Assembly: GCA_902812415.1 (NCBI GenBank)
Contig: CADDZJ010000043.1
Span: 1 to 32,020 of the forward strand
Source: Acidobacteriota bacterium
GTDB lineage: Bacteria > Acidobacteriota > Terriglobia > UBA7540
Length of the DNA: 32,020 nucleotides
Direction: 5' to 3'
The notes under the pieces are model-generated. The model searched no databases, was not told the origin of the DNA, and saw only the letters and a program-made list of their open reading frames with translations. This document shows positions 6,940-16,650 of the stretch, piece by piece. The position numbers and the translations under genes are program-made. How positions within the stretch are numbered: position 1 is the stretch's first letter; each line of letters opens with the position of its first letter.

Positions 6940-8770
6940 CGACCTGCGCTATTACTACGAGCGCGAACTGACGTTTCTGCGCCAGGTGGGCGTGGAATTC
7001 GCCGAAAAACATCCGAAAATCGCGGCTCGTCTTCTGCTTGAGCCGGGCGCGAGCAAAGATCCGCACGTCGAGCGCATGCTGGAATCATTTGCGTTCCTTG
7101 CCGCCCGCGTTCACCTGAAGATTGACGATGAGTTTCCTGAGATTACGGAAGCGCTGCTAGGCGTTCTTTATCCCCACTATCTCCGGCCCATTCCCTCCAT
7201 GTCGGTGGCGCAGTTTTATCTCGATCCGGAGCAAGGCAAGCTGACGACAGGCCTCACCATTCCCCGCGGCTCGATTCTTTATTCCAGACCGGTTGGAGAC
7301 CTGCCGTGCAAATTCCAGACTTGTTACGACGCCACGCTGTGGCCATTCACCGTCTCAGATGCGCAGTGGGGCACGCTGGACCGGCTGCGCCCGCCGGTCC
7401 GGGCCCGCGACGCGGCGGCGTATTTGCGGGTTGAACTCACGTGCCTGCCCGACGTAAGCTTCGACAAGCTGGAAATCAGTTCGTTGCCGTTTCATCTTGA
7501 CGGCGAAAGCGGCCTGGTTCACACGCTTTACGAATTGCTGTCAAACCATTGCATCCAAATTCTGCTGCGTGATCCGGCTTCGGATTCAAAGGCCACTGCG
7601 CCGCCGCTCGAACCGAACTTGTTGCGCCCCATGGGGTTCACGGAAGACGAGGCGCTGCTGCCCTACCCCAAGCGCTCCTTTGCAGGTTATCGCCTGCTTC
7701 AGGAATATTTTGCATTTCCTGAAAAATTCCTTTTCTTCGAACTTCAGGGATTCAGCGCTCCGGCGCTTGCAAACTTTCGGAGCAAACTGGAAATCATCTT
7801 TCTGATCTCGCCTTTCGAACTGAGCGACCGCCAGCAGAAGCTCGAAGTGGGCGTCACGGCGTCAACAATTCGCCTGGGCTGCTCGCCGGTAGTGAATCTC
7901 TTTTCGCAAACGGCGGAACCCATCCTGCTGGATCACACAAGATCGGAGTATCCCGTAGTTCCAGATGCGCGGCGACGACATGCGACCGAAGTTTTCTCCA
8001 TCAACGACGTGGTCATCACCAATCCTCAATCCCACGAAGTTCAGCACGTCGAGCCTCTCTATTCCTGCCGTCACAGGGTGGAAGGCAAGAACCAAATCTT
8101 CTGGCACGCCACGCGCCGGCCATCGACTCGCAAAGGCGATGAAGGGACGGACGTCTTCCTTTCTCTGGTCGATATGTCCTCGCGGCCTGCCCGGCCGTCT
8201 TCTGATACCGTTACGGTCCGCTGCACCTGCTCCAATCGCGATCTGCCCTTTCGGCTGCCTTTCGGGAATGAAGCGGGCGATTTTGAGGTAGAAGGCGTGC
8301 CGTCCATCAAGCGAATCGTCGCCCTGAAAAAGCCCACCGAGACCATTCGCCCTCCCACCGGCGGCAGCGCCCTGTGGCGGCTGATTTCGCACCTGTCGCT
8401 GAATTACCTCTCCCTGGTTGAAGAAGGCGCGGATGCCCTCAAAGAGATCTTGCGGCTCTATAATCTTTCCGGCCTGCCAGAGTTGGAAAAGCAGATCGAC
8501 GGCATCACGAAGGTGAACAGCCAGCGCCGCTTTGCGCGTGTCGTCTCGGAAAATGGCATTTCGTTTGTGCGGGGCACACAGGTGGAGATCGAATTCGACG
8601 AAGAGAATTTCGCCGGAGGCGGGGTTTATCTCTTCGCCGGAATTTTGGAGCATTTCCTGGGGCTTTATGCCTCGATGAACAGTTTTACGCAACTGATCGC
8701 GACAACGCGCCAAAGGAGGAAGGCGTTACGCGCATGGCCGCCGAGAGCAGGACAAGCGATCTTGATTTAG
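6932..8770 (+). CDS. tssF: T6SS baseplate protein TssF
   Basis: TssF (VasA/ImpG, 612 residues, normal size) forms the baseplate wedge with TssG, E and K. The family start is easy to see: MRDDLRYYYERELTFLRQVGVEFAEKHPK, followed by DPHVERMLESFAFLAARVHLKIDDEFPEI and LYPHYLRPIPSM. The C-terminal region carries FARVVSENGISFVRGTQVEIEFDE and the ending block LFAGILEHFLGLYASMNSFTQL. It begins at GTG 6932 with AGGGGAAGG close upstream, overlapping the tssE stop. The last 12 codons overlap tssG in another frame (37 nt). A short extension after the usual family end (residues after about 595) is poorly conserved. Confidence 0.95.
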   Translation: MRDDLRYYYERELTFLRQVGVEFAEKHPKIAARLLLEPGASKDPHVERMLESFAFLAARVHLKIDDEFPEITEALLGVLYPHYLRPIPSMSVAQFYLDPEQGKLTTGLTIPRGSILYSRPVGDLPCKFQTCYDATLWPFTVSDAQWGTLDRLRPPVRARDAAAYLRVELTCLPDVSFDKLEISSLPFHLDGESGLVHTLYELLSNHCIQILLRDPASDSKATAPPLEPNLLRPMGFTEDEALLPYPKRSFAGYRLLQEYFAFPEKFLFFELQGFSAPALANFRSKLEIIFLISPFELSDRQQKLEVGVTASTIRLGCSPVVNLFSQTAEPILLDHTRSEYPVVPDARRRHATEVFSINDVVITNPQSHEVQHVEPLYSCRHRVEGKNQIFWHATRRPSTRKGDEGTDVFLSLVDMSSRPARPSSDTVTVRCTCSNRDLPFRLPFGNEAGDFEVEGVPSIKRIVALKKPTETIRPPTGGSALWRLISHLSLNYLSLVEEGADALKEILRLYNLSGLPELEKQIDGITKVNSQRRFARVVSENGISFVRGTQVEIEFDEENFAGGGVYLFAGILEHFLGLYASMNSFTQLIATTRQRRKALRAWPPRAGQAILI

Positions 8771-9762
8771 CCGAACCCGACATCCAAAGCGAGTTGCGCG
8801 CCCGGCCTTATGGCTTCGAGTTCTTTCAGGCGGTGCGCCTGCTCGAGCGATTGTTTCCCGAGCGCAAGGGTGTGGGTCGGTTTGAGAAGCCGTCGGAAGA
8901 GGCGGTTCGCTTTGGGGCCCATGCGTCGCTTTCCTTTCCGGCCAGCGAGATCCAGTCGATGAATTGGGAGAAGGCTCCTCCTCGCATGGAGGTCAACTTC
9001 ATGGGGTTGACCGGGCCGGAAGGAGTTTTGCCGCTCTATTATACGGAACTTATCGTCAACCGGCTCCGGCAAGGGGATACGGCTCTTCAGGATTTTCTAG
9101 ACCTCTTTAATCACCGGATGATCTCCCTGTTTTATCGCGCCTGGGAGAAATACCGGTTCATGATTCAGTATGAAGGGGAAGAAGACCGGTTCTCGGACCA
9201 TTTGAAATCCCTGGTAGGGCTTGGAACGCCCGGACTGGAAGACCGTCAGGTGCTGCCTGACGATTCCTTCCTGTACTACGCCGGGTTGCTCGCGCAGCGA
9301 CCCAGGTCGGCCACAGCGCTGCGCCAGATTCTGGAAGACTATTTCGGCGTGCCGGTTGAAATCGAGCAGTTCGCCGGCGCGTGGTATCGGCTGGATTCAT
9401 CCACACAGTGTTGCCTGGAAGATGAGAACACCTATTCTCAGCAGCTCGGGTTTGGTGCGGTAGCGGGCGACGAAGTCTGGACTCAGGAATCGCGAGCGCG
9501 AATCAAGCTGGGACCGCTTAGCCTTTCCCAGTATCTGGATTTTTTGCCGACAGGCTCCGCCTATGGACCGCTCCGCGCCTGGGTGAGGTTTTTCTCGAAC
9601 GATGAGATCGACTTTGAAGCGCAATTAATTCTGAAGCGCGACGATGTGCCGCCCTGCGAACTGGGGGCGGAGGGCGAGAAATCGCCGCGGCTCGGCTGGC
9701 TGACCTGGGCGAAAACCGCCCCCAGCCATACCGACGCCCAGGACACCGTCCTGGCGCTGTGA
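8734..9762 (+). CDS. tssG: T6SS baseplate protein TssG
   Basis: TssG (VasB/ImpH, 342 residues) pairs with TssF in the baseplate wedge. The N-terminal signature RPYGFEFFQAVRLLERLFPERK, the VRFGAHASLSFPASEI block, FMGLTGPEGVLPLYYTELI and the LDLFNHRMISLFYRAWEKYR motif follow the family order. The C-terminal half has the GVPVEIEQFAGAWYRLD strand and LGPLSLSQYLDFLPTG. A strong ribosome-binding site (AAAGGAGGA, 8712-8720) lies inside the end of tssF, about 13 nt before ATG 8734. After the stop a 108-bp spacer leads to clpV; a 27-codon reading frame there is not credible as a gene. Confidence 0.95.
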   Translation: MAAESRTSDLDLAEPDIQSELRARPYGFEFFQAVRLLERLFPERKGVGRFEKPSEEAVRFGAHASLSFPASEIQSMNWEKAPPRMEVNFMGLTGPEGVLPLYYTELIVNRLRQGDTALQDFLDLFNHRMISLFYRAWEKYRFMIQYEGEEDRFSDHLKSLVGLGTPGLEDRQVLPDDSFLYYAGLLAQRPRSATALRQILEDYFGVPVEIEQFAGAWYRLDSSTQCCLEDENTYSQQLGFGAVAGDEVWTQESRARIKLGPLSLSQYLDFLPTGSAYGPLRAWVRFFSNDEIDFEAQLILKRDDVPPCELGAEGEKSPRLGWLTWAKTAPSHTDAQDTVLAL

Positions 9763-9870
9763 AAGCGCTGGCTGCAATGCTGGCCTCATCGCTGTGGGAC
9801 GACCACGTTTTTTCGGAAGGCCGCGGTCAGAAGCTCTTTTGACCGGGGCGATCCAACAGGAGGACCGATT

Positions 9871-12612
9871 ATGGCCATTAATTTGAAATCGTTGATTGGG
9901 AAATTGAATCATCCCACGCGGAGCGCCCTCGAAGCGGCGGCAGGGCTGTGCCTATCGAGAACGCATTACGATGTTGAAATCGAGCACTACCTCCTCAAGC
10001 TCCTTGACGCGACCGATACTGATTTTTCACGCATCTTGAATCACTTTGGCGTCGATAAATCGCGGCTCACGGCAGAGCTTACCCGCAGTCTGGACAAATT
10101 GAAGTCGGGCAATGCCCGCACTCCGGCACTCAGCCCCACCCTGGTGAAGATGTTGACCGAGGCGTGGACCATCGGCTCGATTGATTACGGCGAGAGTCAG
10201 GTGCGCACGGGATTCACAATCCTGGTGTTGGTGACGAATGAGGATTTGGCGCGTCTGGCGCGGGATGTGAGCAAAGAACTTCAGAAAATCCAGGCCGACG
10301 CGCTGCGCAGCGAGTTTGCCGGGATTGTGACCGGCTCGAGTGAAGAAGCGTTGGCGGCGGCAGCCGGTCCGGCGGCGGGCGCAGCCCCGAAAGCTGCCGG
10401 CGGCAAAACGCCGAATCTCGACCAATACACCATCAATCTCACCGAGAATGCCCGCCATGGGAAAATCGATCCGGTGCTCGGGCGAGACGCAGAGGTGCGG
10501 CAGGTGATCGATATTCTCACTCGCCGCCGACAGAATAATCCCATTCTCACGGGTGAGGCGGGCGTTGGAAAGACGGCCGTGGTCGAAGGTTTTGCGTTGC
10601 GGGTGGTGCAAGGCGATGTGCCGCCCCCGCTGCGCAACGTCGCCATTCGCACGCTTGATTTGGCCTTGCTTCAGGCAGGAGCGGGAATTAAAGGCGAATT
10701 TGAAAACCGCCTCAAGGGTTTGATTGAAGAGGTCAAAGCCTCGCCTTCACCGATTATTCTTTTCATTGATGAAGCCCATACCTTGATCGGCGCGGGCGGT
10801 CAGGCTGGGCAAGGGGATGCTGCAAATCTCCTGAAGCCTGCACTGGCCCGGGGTGAACTCCGAACCGTGGCCGCCACCACCTGGTCTGAATATAAGAAAT
10901 ATTTTGAGAAAGATGCGGCGTTGGCGCGGCGTTTCCAGGTCGTCAAGGTTGAGGAACCTGATGAGGCCAAATGCATGGTGATGCTGCGGGGCATCGTGCC
11001 GTCGCTCGAGAAACACCATAAGGTGCGAATTCTGGACGAGGGCCTGTCCGCGGCGGTTCGATTATCTCACCGGTATCTGGCAGGCAGGCAGCTTCCTGAT
11101 AAAGCTGTCAGTGTTCTTGATACGGCCTGCGCTCGCCTGTCGCTCGGCCAGAACTCGACGCCGCCCGCCATCGAAGACCTCGTTCGCCAACTTGATGATC
11201 TTGCCGTCCAACAACGGATTCTTGAGCGCGAAACAGCCCTGGGCGTTGATCATCGCGAACGCCTGGAAGCGATCGCAAAGCAGAAAACGGAGCTTGAGTC
11301 GCGCCTTGCCGACCTGCGCGCGCGATGGAAGAAGGAAGGCGATTTGGTAGCCCGCATCCGCGAAATTCAGGCGCAGCTTGAAGGCGTGGTCGTAGGCTCA
11401 GCCAGCGCGGCCGGGCAGGCGGCAAGCCAGAGCGCGATTGCGACCGCTGCAAGTTCCGCCGCCAGCCAACCGGATGGGGCTGCTTCCGCCGCGCAGGATG
11501 CGGCTGCTGTTGCCGCGCGCCCTGATCCCGCCGCCGCAAGGGCTGAGCTCAACAAGGTTGAGGCGGAATTGGCGGCCCTCCAGGGGGAAACTCCGATGAT
11601 GCGTGTCGCAGTGGATGCTCAAATTGTGGGCGAGGTTATCTCGGCCTGGACAGGCATTCCGGTGGGCAAAATGCTAAAGGACGAAATCACTACCGTGCTC
11701 TCCCTGCCGTCGCTTCTCGGCAAGCGCGTCATCGGCCAGCTTCACGCGCTGGATCTCATCAGCCAGCGAATTTCCACATCTCGCGCTCGCCTGGATGATC
11801 CCAACAAGCCGATCGGCGTCTTCATGCTGGTGGGGCCGAGCGGCGTGGGAAAGACTGAAACCGCCCTCGCCCTTTCGGACCTTCTCTACGGCGGCGAGCG
11901 CAACCTGATTACGATCAACATGTCGGAATTTCAGGAGGCTCACACGGTCTCAACCTTGAAGGGGTCGCCTCCGGGTTATGTTGGGTACGGTGAAGGCGGA
12001 GTCTTGACGGAAGCTGTGCGCCGACGGCCATATTCCGTGGTGCTACTCGACGAAGTCGAAAAGGCTCACCCGGACGTGCTGGAGCTTTTCTACCAGGTGT
12101 TCGACAAAGGCATGATGGAGGACGGAGAGGGGCGCGAGATCGACTTCAAAAACACCATTATCATTCTCACCACGAACGCCGCCACCGATGCCATGATGAA
12201 ACTCTGCGCCGATCCGGAAACCACTCCGAGTCCGGAAGGTCTGGTTCAGGCCATCAAACCCGAGCTGAACAAGATTTTCAAGCCCGCCTTCCTGGGGCGC
12301 ATGGTGATTATCCCCTACTTCCCCATCCGCGATGAATCCATGAAACAGATCATCAAGCTGAAGCTCAGCAAGATTCAGGGACGGCTTAATGAAAACCACA
12401 AGATACACCTGACTTACGATGACGCCGTGCTGGACGAGGTGGCTCGCCGCTGCACGGAGGTTGAAAGCGGCGCGCGGAATGTGGACAACATCCTGACCAA
12501 CACGCTGCTGCCTGAGATTTCTCGCCAGTTGCTGGGACGCATGGCTGAAGGGGAAAGAATGAGCCGAATTCACGTCAGCATCGGTCCAGAGGGCTCGTTT
12601 GTCTATGGCTAA
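9871..12612 (+). CDS. clpV: T6SS sheath-recycling AAA+ ATPase ClpV (TssH)
   Basis: ClpV (913 residues) is the cytoplasmic Clp/Hsp100 unfoldase that dismantles contracted TssBC sheaths. The N domain (residues 1-150) has two repeated helical units. The first AAA+ module has Walker A GEAGVGKT (228-235) and Walker [16 protein letters not shown]. The second has Walker A GPSGVGKT (655-662), Walker [24 protein letters not shown], and the ClpB-type [13 protein letters not shown] pore loop. Between them sits a coiled-coil middle region with an Ala/Ser-rich insert (about 509-553, [12 protein letters not shown] onwards), probably a flexible linker. The start ATG 9871 has CAGGAGG at 9857-9863. Presence of TagJ nearby suggests TagJ-assisted recruitment. 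It differs from housekeeping ClpB by the ClpV-type N domain ([26 protein letters not shown]) and the T6SS context. Confidence 0.96.
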   Translation: MAINLKSLIGKLNHPTRSALEAAAGLCLSRTHYDVEIEHYLLKLLDATDTDFSRILNHFGVDKSRLTAELTRSLDKLKSGNARTPALSPTLVKMLTEAWTIGSIDYGESQVRTGFTILVLVTNEDLARLARDVSKELQKIQADALRSEFAGIVTGSSEEALAAAAGPAAGAAPKAAGGKTPNLDQYTINLTENARHGKIDPVLGRDAEVRQVIDILTRRRQNNPILTGEAGVGKTAVVEGFALRVVQGDVPPPLRNVAIRTLDLALLQAGAGIKGEFENRLKGLIEEVKASPSPIILFIDEAHTLIGAGGQAGQGDAANLLKPALARGELRTVAATTWSEYKKYFEKDAALARRFQVVKVEEPDEAKCMVMLRGIVPSLEKHHKVRILDEGLSAAVRLSHRYLAGRQLPDKAVSVLDTACARLSLGQNSTPPAIEDLVRQLDDLAVQQRILERETALGVDHRERLEAIAKQKTELESRLADLRARWKKEGDLVARIREIQAQLEGVVVGSASAAGQAASQSAIATAASSAASQPDGAASAAQDAAAVAARPDPAAARAELNKVEAELAALQGETPMMRVAVDAQIVGEVISAWTGIPVGKMLKDEITTVLSLPSLLGKRVIGQLHALDLISQRISTSRARLDDPNKPIGVFMLVGPSGVGKTETALALSDLLYGGERNLITINMSEFQEAHTVSTLKGSPPGYVGYGEGGVLTEAVRRRPYSVVLLDEVEKAHPDVLELFYQVFDKGMMEDGEGREIDFKNTIIILTTNAATDAMMKLCADPETTPSPEGLVQAIKPELNKIFKPAFLGRMVIIPYFPIRDESMKQIIKLKLSKIQGRLNENHKIHLTYDDAVLDEVARRCTEVESGARNVDNILTNTLLPEISRQLLGRMAEGERMSRIHVSIGPEGSFVYG

Positions 12613-12662
12613 GTAAGGCGGGATCCCTGACGGTTCGCAATTCTTCATGAGGAGCACTTGCA

Positions 12663-13538
12663 GTGGGCGGCAGCAGAATTCCGGGTCCAGTCTGCACTGA
12701 GAACCCTGTTTGTAAAATGGATGATGAGGAGAATCAGTGTCTGGCGCCTCCGCCCGCGCCGCGCCCACTTCAATCAGTTGAGAACCAGTCCGAAACCCTG
12801 AGTTGCTCGATTTCAAGCCAATATGTGTCGTGGGAAGTGGCCCAACAGCAGGCGCAGACTTCCCAGAGCAACCAGAGCGCCCAAGGTTATCCGCCGCCTG
12901 TTTCGGGAACGGTGCCGGTGGGCGTCGGAATGGCCTCAGTCGCGCGCATTCCGGTTCCTGGCTCAAACGGATTATTCATTGAGCTTTCGCCCCGTGGATG
13001 GGTTCCAAAGTCCGGCTCGACTTCAACGGTTTTTATTCAGGACGCTGCCGGAAAGCGTGTCCTGCGCCTGGATTATGGGTACAACAAAGGAACGGGCACG
13101 ATTGATTACCACTGGAATCAGAAAGGAACGTTCTCGGAATTCGGAATCCCGGACCACGCCCCGGCCGGAAGCGCTGGAGAGGCGCTCTTTAAAACCGCGC
13201 GATACTTCAAATACGCAGGCCGCGCGCTGCTCGTGGTGGGTCTGGCGATCGATGTCTACTCGATTGTGGTTGCCAAGAAACGCTGGCGGCAGGTGGCCCG
13301 CGTGGCGGCCGGATGGGCGGGAGCCTGGGCGGGTTGCGAACTTGTGGGGGGCGGCGGCGCAGAAGGCGGTACGGTGGCTGAACCGGGGCTGGGCACAGTG
13401 ATTGGCGGGCTCGGCGGCTGCATTGTGGGAGGCATTGCCGGATACGCCGGCGCTTCCTGGGCGGCAGGAAAAACTTATGATTGGGTCGAGGAGACATTCT
13501 TCGAGCCGGTGCCTGAAATGCCGGCTCCGAGCCATTGA
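12663..13538 (+). CDS. Candidate T6SS effector with glycine-zipper membrane region
   Basis: I do not recognise a named family; the function is inferred. The 291-residue protein has four visible parts. Residues 1-50 are Cys- and Pro-rich (C11, C17, C26, C48) and resemble no export signal. Residues 55-110 are Gln/Ser-rich and low in complexity. Residues 115-165 are a compact beta-like domain (GKRVLRLDYGYNKGTGTIDYHW). The C-terminal part has a hydrophobic helix (about 182-203, YAGRALLVVGLAIDVYSIVV) and then a long glycine-zipper stretch (213-272) with repeated GxxxG spacing, closing YDWVEETFF. Such zipper hairpins occur in membrane-inserting toxins. It starts at GTG 12663, 8 nt after TGAGGAG. 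It lies between clpV and vgrG, is followed by a possible immunity gene, and the cluster encodes a DUF1795-type chaperone, a family known to shield effector transmembrane segments. Alternatively it could be a structural membrane accessory. Confidence 0.55.
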   Translation: MGGSRIPGPVCTENPVCKMDDEENQCLAPPPAPRPLQSVENQSETLSCSISSQYVSWEVAQQQAQTSQSNQSAQGYPPPVSGTVPVGVGMASVARIPVPGSNGLFIELSPRGWVPKSGSTSTVFIQDAAGKRVLRLDYGYNKGTGTIDYHWNQKGTFSEFGIPDHAPAGSAGEALFKTARYFKYAGRALLVVGLAIDVYSIVVAKKRWRQVARVAAGWAGAWAGCELVGGGGAEGGTVAEPGLGTVIGGLGGCIVGGIAGYAGASWAAGKTYDWVEETFFEPVPEMPAPSH

Positions 13539-13576
13539 TGATTTGCCGCCTGACGCCGCCCGATGAGTGAGAAGTT

Positions 13577-14296
13577 GTGAAGAGGCGCGGATCCGAAAAG
13601 ACAACTGGCCAGGAAAGGCTAATAGCGCTTCGTTCAACTCACGATCCGCGAGACCCGTGTTGGGAATTACGCATTCGGCCCGGTGCAGGATATTGGGTGC
13701 TCCTGATCGGATGGGTGATGAGCGAGACGCCTATCGATGCAGGAGTGCCTTCAAGCGCTGAAGAAATCCTAGCGCGAGCGCTATGCCGAGGTCACAGGCT
13801 CGTTTTTCTTCATCCTTCGGCATCGGCGCAACCTGGTAGTTCTTCCGGCTGGCAATCGGTCGAAGGAGGATGGGCTTACGATCTGCGACCTGGAACGGGC
13901 GATCGACTGCGGGGAGCGCCTTCGTTGCCTTTGATCTCAACGGAAAAGGCTGGGATAGCCCGACTGATGTTTCACGCGGAGCCGTTTAGCTGGGAGATGC
14001 GAAGCCAGATGTCGCTGCTGTTTCCCCCGGGTTCCACGCTCCCGCGGCTTGATTACCCGTTCATCTTTCAGCTCTGGAAGAAAGCGGCGTTCCATCGGGA
14101 AACCCTGCTGAACCTTGGGGTGCAAGGGATCATCTTCCCCGGGGTGGATGGGGATTTTGCGGAATGTATTTTCCTGCAGGAAGCTTCGAGGGAGGATTTC
14201 GAGCGAAGACTCGAAGAGGAATGCCGGAAAGCGGGGATTTTATGGAAATCCGTCCCAGAGGATGAGTTCAAAAGCACGCGATGGTTTCAGCAATAA
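13577..14296 (+). CDS. Unknown protein, possible immunity partner of the upstream gene
   Basis: No family is recognised. The 239-residue reading starts at GTG 13577 with only a weak ribosome-binding site; ATG 13718 (192 residues, MSETPIDAGVPSSAEEI) is a fair alternative. There is no signal peptide or clear transmembrane helix, so it looks cytoplasmic. The C-terminal half is well structured on paper, with alternating strands and helices (QMSLLFPPGSTLPRLDYPFIFQ is strand-like; EASREDFERRLEEECRKAG is an amphipathic helix). Third-position GC is low: 24 of 55 codons after 13718 end in G or C by hand count, unlike the neighbouring T6SS genes. Its place 38 bp after a putative effector and before vgrG is the usual position of an immunity gene, which is the only ground for that suggestion. 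Confidence 0.45.
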   Translation: MKRRGSEKTTGQERLIALRSTHDPRDPCWELRIRPGAGYWVLLIGWVMSETPIDAGVPSSAEEILARALCRGHRLVFLHPSASAQPGSSSGWQSVEGGWAYDLRPGTGDRLRGAPSLPLISTEKAGIARLMFHAEPFSWEMRSQMSLLFPPGSTLPRLDYPFIFQLWKKAAFHRETLLNLGVQGIIFPGVDGDFAECIFLQEASREDFERRLEEECRKAGILWKSVPEDEFKSTRWFQQ

Positions 14297-14433
14297 GAGG
14301 CTGTAGAAAAGAAGCGCGCTCAGAGTCGCTGGCGGACGATTAAACCCGATTGAAGCCGTCAAAACCTTGCCCATCATCGTGAATGGCGGCGCATCTGCGA
14401 ATCTAGGCTAGAGAAGGGTTGGAGTTCGGCGTT

Positions 14434-16572
14434 ATGGCATACACCCAGGAAGGCAAATTGATCTCCGTCAGCACACCTCTCGGTGAAGACGCCCTCCTGC
14501 TCCAGGGACTTAGCGGCGTCGAAGGCATTTCGCGGCTTTTCAGTTTTCATCTGGAGTTGCTTTCTGAGAATGATTCGATTTCCTTCTCCGATATCGTAGG
14601 ACAGAACGTAACCATCGCCGTGGAGCTTGCGGATGGCGGCGAGCGCTACTTTAACGGCTACGTCAGCCGCTTTGTCCAGAGCGGGCAGGACGATCGCTTC
14701 ACTCATTACCACGCCGAGGTCGTTCCCTGGCTCTGGTTTCTCACCCGAAATGCTGACTGCCGCATTTTTCAGAACATGGCGGTTCCCGATATCATTACGC
14801 AAGTCTTCCAGGACCTTGGGTTTCAAGACTTCCGGAATTCGTTGCAAGGTTCCTATGACCCCCAGGAATATTGCGTGCAGTACCGTGAGACGCATTTCAA
14901 TTTTGTGTCGCGGCTCATGGAGCAGTACGGCATCTCCTATTATTTCGAGCACACAGACGGCAAACACACGATGGTGATGGTGGATTCGCCGGGCAGTTTT
15001 CCATCGCTTGATCCTGAGACCATCCGCTGCGACCTCGTTTCCGGCGGAACGGAGGATGAGGACCTCATCACGCGCTGGCAAGTCGAGCAAGAGCTGCGCA
15101 CCGGCAAGTATTCCCTGAACGATTATAATTTCGAAACTCCGAGCACCAGCCTGTTATCCAGCGAACCTACTGTGGTGGATGTTGGGAACAACGCGAACTT
15201 TGAACTTTATGACTATCCGGGCGAATACGCGAATAAAGGGCAGGGCCAAAGCCTGGCCAAACTGCGCATGCAGGAAGTGGAAGCCAACCATCTGGTTGTC
15301 CAGGGCGATAGCACCTGCCGGGCCTTTACCTCGGGTTACCATTTCACTCTGAGCGATCATTATCGCCAGGATATGAATACCAGCTACGTTATTACCGCGG
15401 TTCAGCACGCGGCTTCCGTGGGGAGAATTTACTACACCGGAGAGTCCGACACGGGTTCTCATTATTCCAATCACTTTACCTGCATACCCGCTTCGGTCCC
15501 ATTCCGCCCTCCGCGGCGGACTCCAAAGCCGATTGTCCAGGGACCGCAAACAGCGGTGGTGGTGGGTAAATCGGGAGAAGAGATCTGGGTGGATCAATAT
15601 GGTCGCGTGGTGGTTCAGTTCTTCTGGGACCGCCAGGGAAAAAAGAATGAAAACAGTTCCTGTTGGATTCGGGTTTCACAGCCCTGGGCGGGGAAAAATT
15701 GGGGGGCCATGTGGATCCCTCGCATCGGCCAGGAAGTAATTGTGGAATTTCTCGAAGGCGACCCGGACCGGCCTATCATCACGGGTCGCGTTTACAACGC
15801 GGAGGTCATGCCGCCGTATACGCTTCCTGACAACGGCACGCGAAGCACTTTCATGTCGCGCAGCTCCAAAGACGGAGGGTCAGCAAACTACAACGAAATC
15901 CGCTTTGAGGACAAGAAAGGGAGCGAGCAGATTTTTGTCAACGCAGAAAAGGACATGGACCTGCGCGTCGAGAAGGAGTCGCGCGAGTACGTGGGCGCAG
16001 ACCGCCACCTGATTGTTCAAGCCAATCAACTGGAGGCGGTGGGAGGCGACAAGCACAGCCACGTGAAGGGCAGCCACTTCGCGGAGATTGAAAAAGATTT
16101 GCACTTTCAGGTTGTGGGAGACCAGAAGTACGCGGTGGACGGCAACGGATCGTTCTTCGTCGAGGGCGACCGGAAAGAGGCTGTCGGCGGAAAGATGTCC
16201 CTCATGGTGGGCGGGGACCAGGTCTCTCAGGTCAATAGCAACGTCTCGCTCACAGTGGGTCAGTCACGAAATGAGCAGGTGGGAATGACGCACGCGCTCG
16301 AAGCGGGTGAGACGATCCATCTTAAGGCCGGAATGACTGTTGTGATTGAAGCGGGCATGCAATTATCTTTGAAAGGCCCCGGAGGATTTGTGGATATTGG
16401 CCCCGAAGGCGTCTCCATTCAGGGGACCATGGTGCTCATCAATAGCGGCGGCGGCGCCGGCAGCGGCCCTGGCGCATCCACCCAGTCGCCCGACCAGCCT
16501 GACTTGCCGACAGACCCGAAAGATCCTGATACGGCTGACGACGGCAGTAAGGGCGGGAAGTTAAATTCGTAG
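14434..16572 (+). CDS. vgrG: T6SS spike protein VgrG (TssI)
   Basis: VgrG (712 residues) trimerises into the puncturing spike above the Hcp tube. The N-terminal gp27-like part contains LLLQGLSGVEGISRLFSFHLEL and YCVQYRETHFNFVSRLMEQYGISYYFEH. The gp5-like OB fold is near residues 375-460 (EIWVDQYGRVVVQFFWDR, SQPWAGKNWGAMWIPRIGQEV, EGDPDRPIITGRVYN). A repetitive beta-helix follows (about 490-665) with xVGGDxxxxV-type turns. The last 45 residues (Gly/Pro/Asp-rich, SPDQPDLPTDPKDPD) form a disordered tail that carries no enzymatic domain, so this is not an evolved VgrG; the tail may dock an adaptor. I start at ATG 14434 because GGAG lies 9 nt upstream; TTG 14419 would add 5 residues. The preceding 137-bp spacer holds nothing recognisable. 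Confidence 0.96.
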   Translation: MAYTQEGKLISVSTPLGEDALLLQGLSGVEGISRLFSFHLELLSENDSISFSDIVGQNVTIAVELADGGERYFNGYVSRFVQSGQDDRFTHYHAEVVPWLWFLTRNADCRIFQNMAVPDIITQVFQDLGFQDFRNSLQGSYDPQEYCVQYRETHFNFVSRLMEQYGISYYFEHTDGKHTMVMVDSPGSFPSLDPETIRCDLVSGGTEDEDLITRWQVEQELRTGKYSLNDYNFETPSTSLLSSEPTVVDVGNNANFELYDYPGEYANKGQGQSLAKLRMQEVEANHLVVQGDSTCRAFTSGYHFTLSDHYRQDMNTSYVITAVQHAASVGRIYYTGESDTGSHYSNHFTCIPASVPFRPPRRTPKPIVQGPQTAVVVGKSGEEIWVDQYGRVVVQFFWDRQGKKNENSSCWIRVSQPWAGKNWGAMWIPRIGQEVIVEFLEGDPDRPIITGRVYNAEVMPPYTLPDNGTRSTFMSRSSKDGGSANYNEIRFEDKKGSEQIFVNAEKDMDLRVEKESREYVGADRHLIVQANQLEAVGGDKHSHVKGSHFAEIEKDLHFQVVGDQKYAVDGNGSFFVEGDRKEAVGGKMSLMVGGDQVSQVNSNVSLTVGQSRNEQVGMTHALEAGETIHLKAGMTVVIEAGMQLSLKGPGGFVDIGPEGVSIQGTMVLINSGGGAGSGPGASTQSPDQPDLPTDPKDPDTADDGSKGGKLNS

Positions 16573-16650
16573 GCTTCAGACGTCAGAGGACATTCTGACC
16601 ACACGGTTTTGCAACCGAAAATTCGGCAATCGAAAATTTAAAATTAACTT

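Noticed and set aside
9759-9842. 27-codon frame starting GTG and overlapping the tssG stop by 4 nt
   Set aside because: Too short, no ribosome-binding site of note and no family resemblance; it merely fills the tssG-clpV spacer.
14434-16572. VgrG as an evolved VgrG with a C-terminal toxin
   Set aside because: Only a short Gly/Pro/Asp-rich tail follows the beta-helix; it is too short and too low in complexity for an enzymatic domain.
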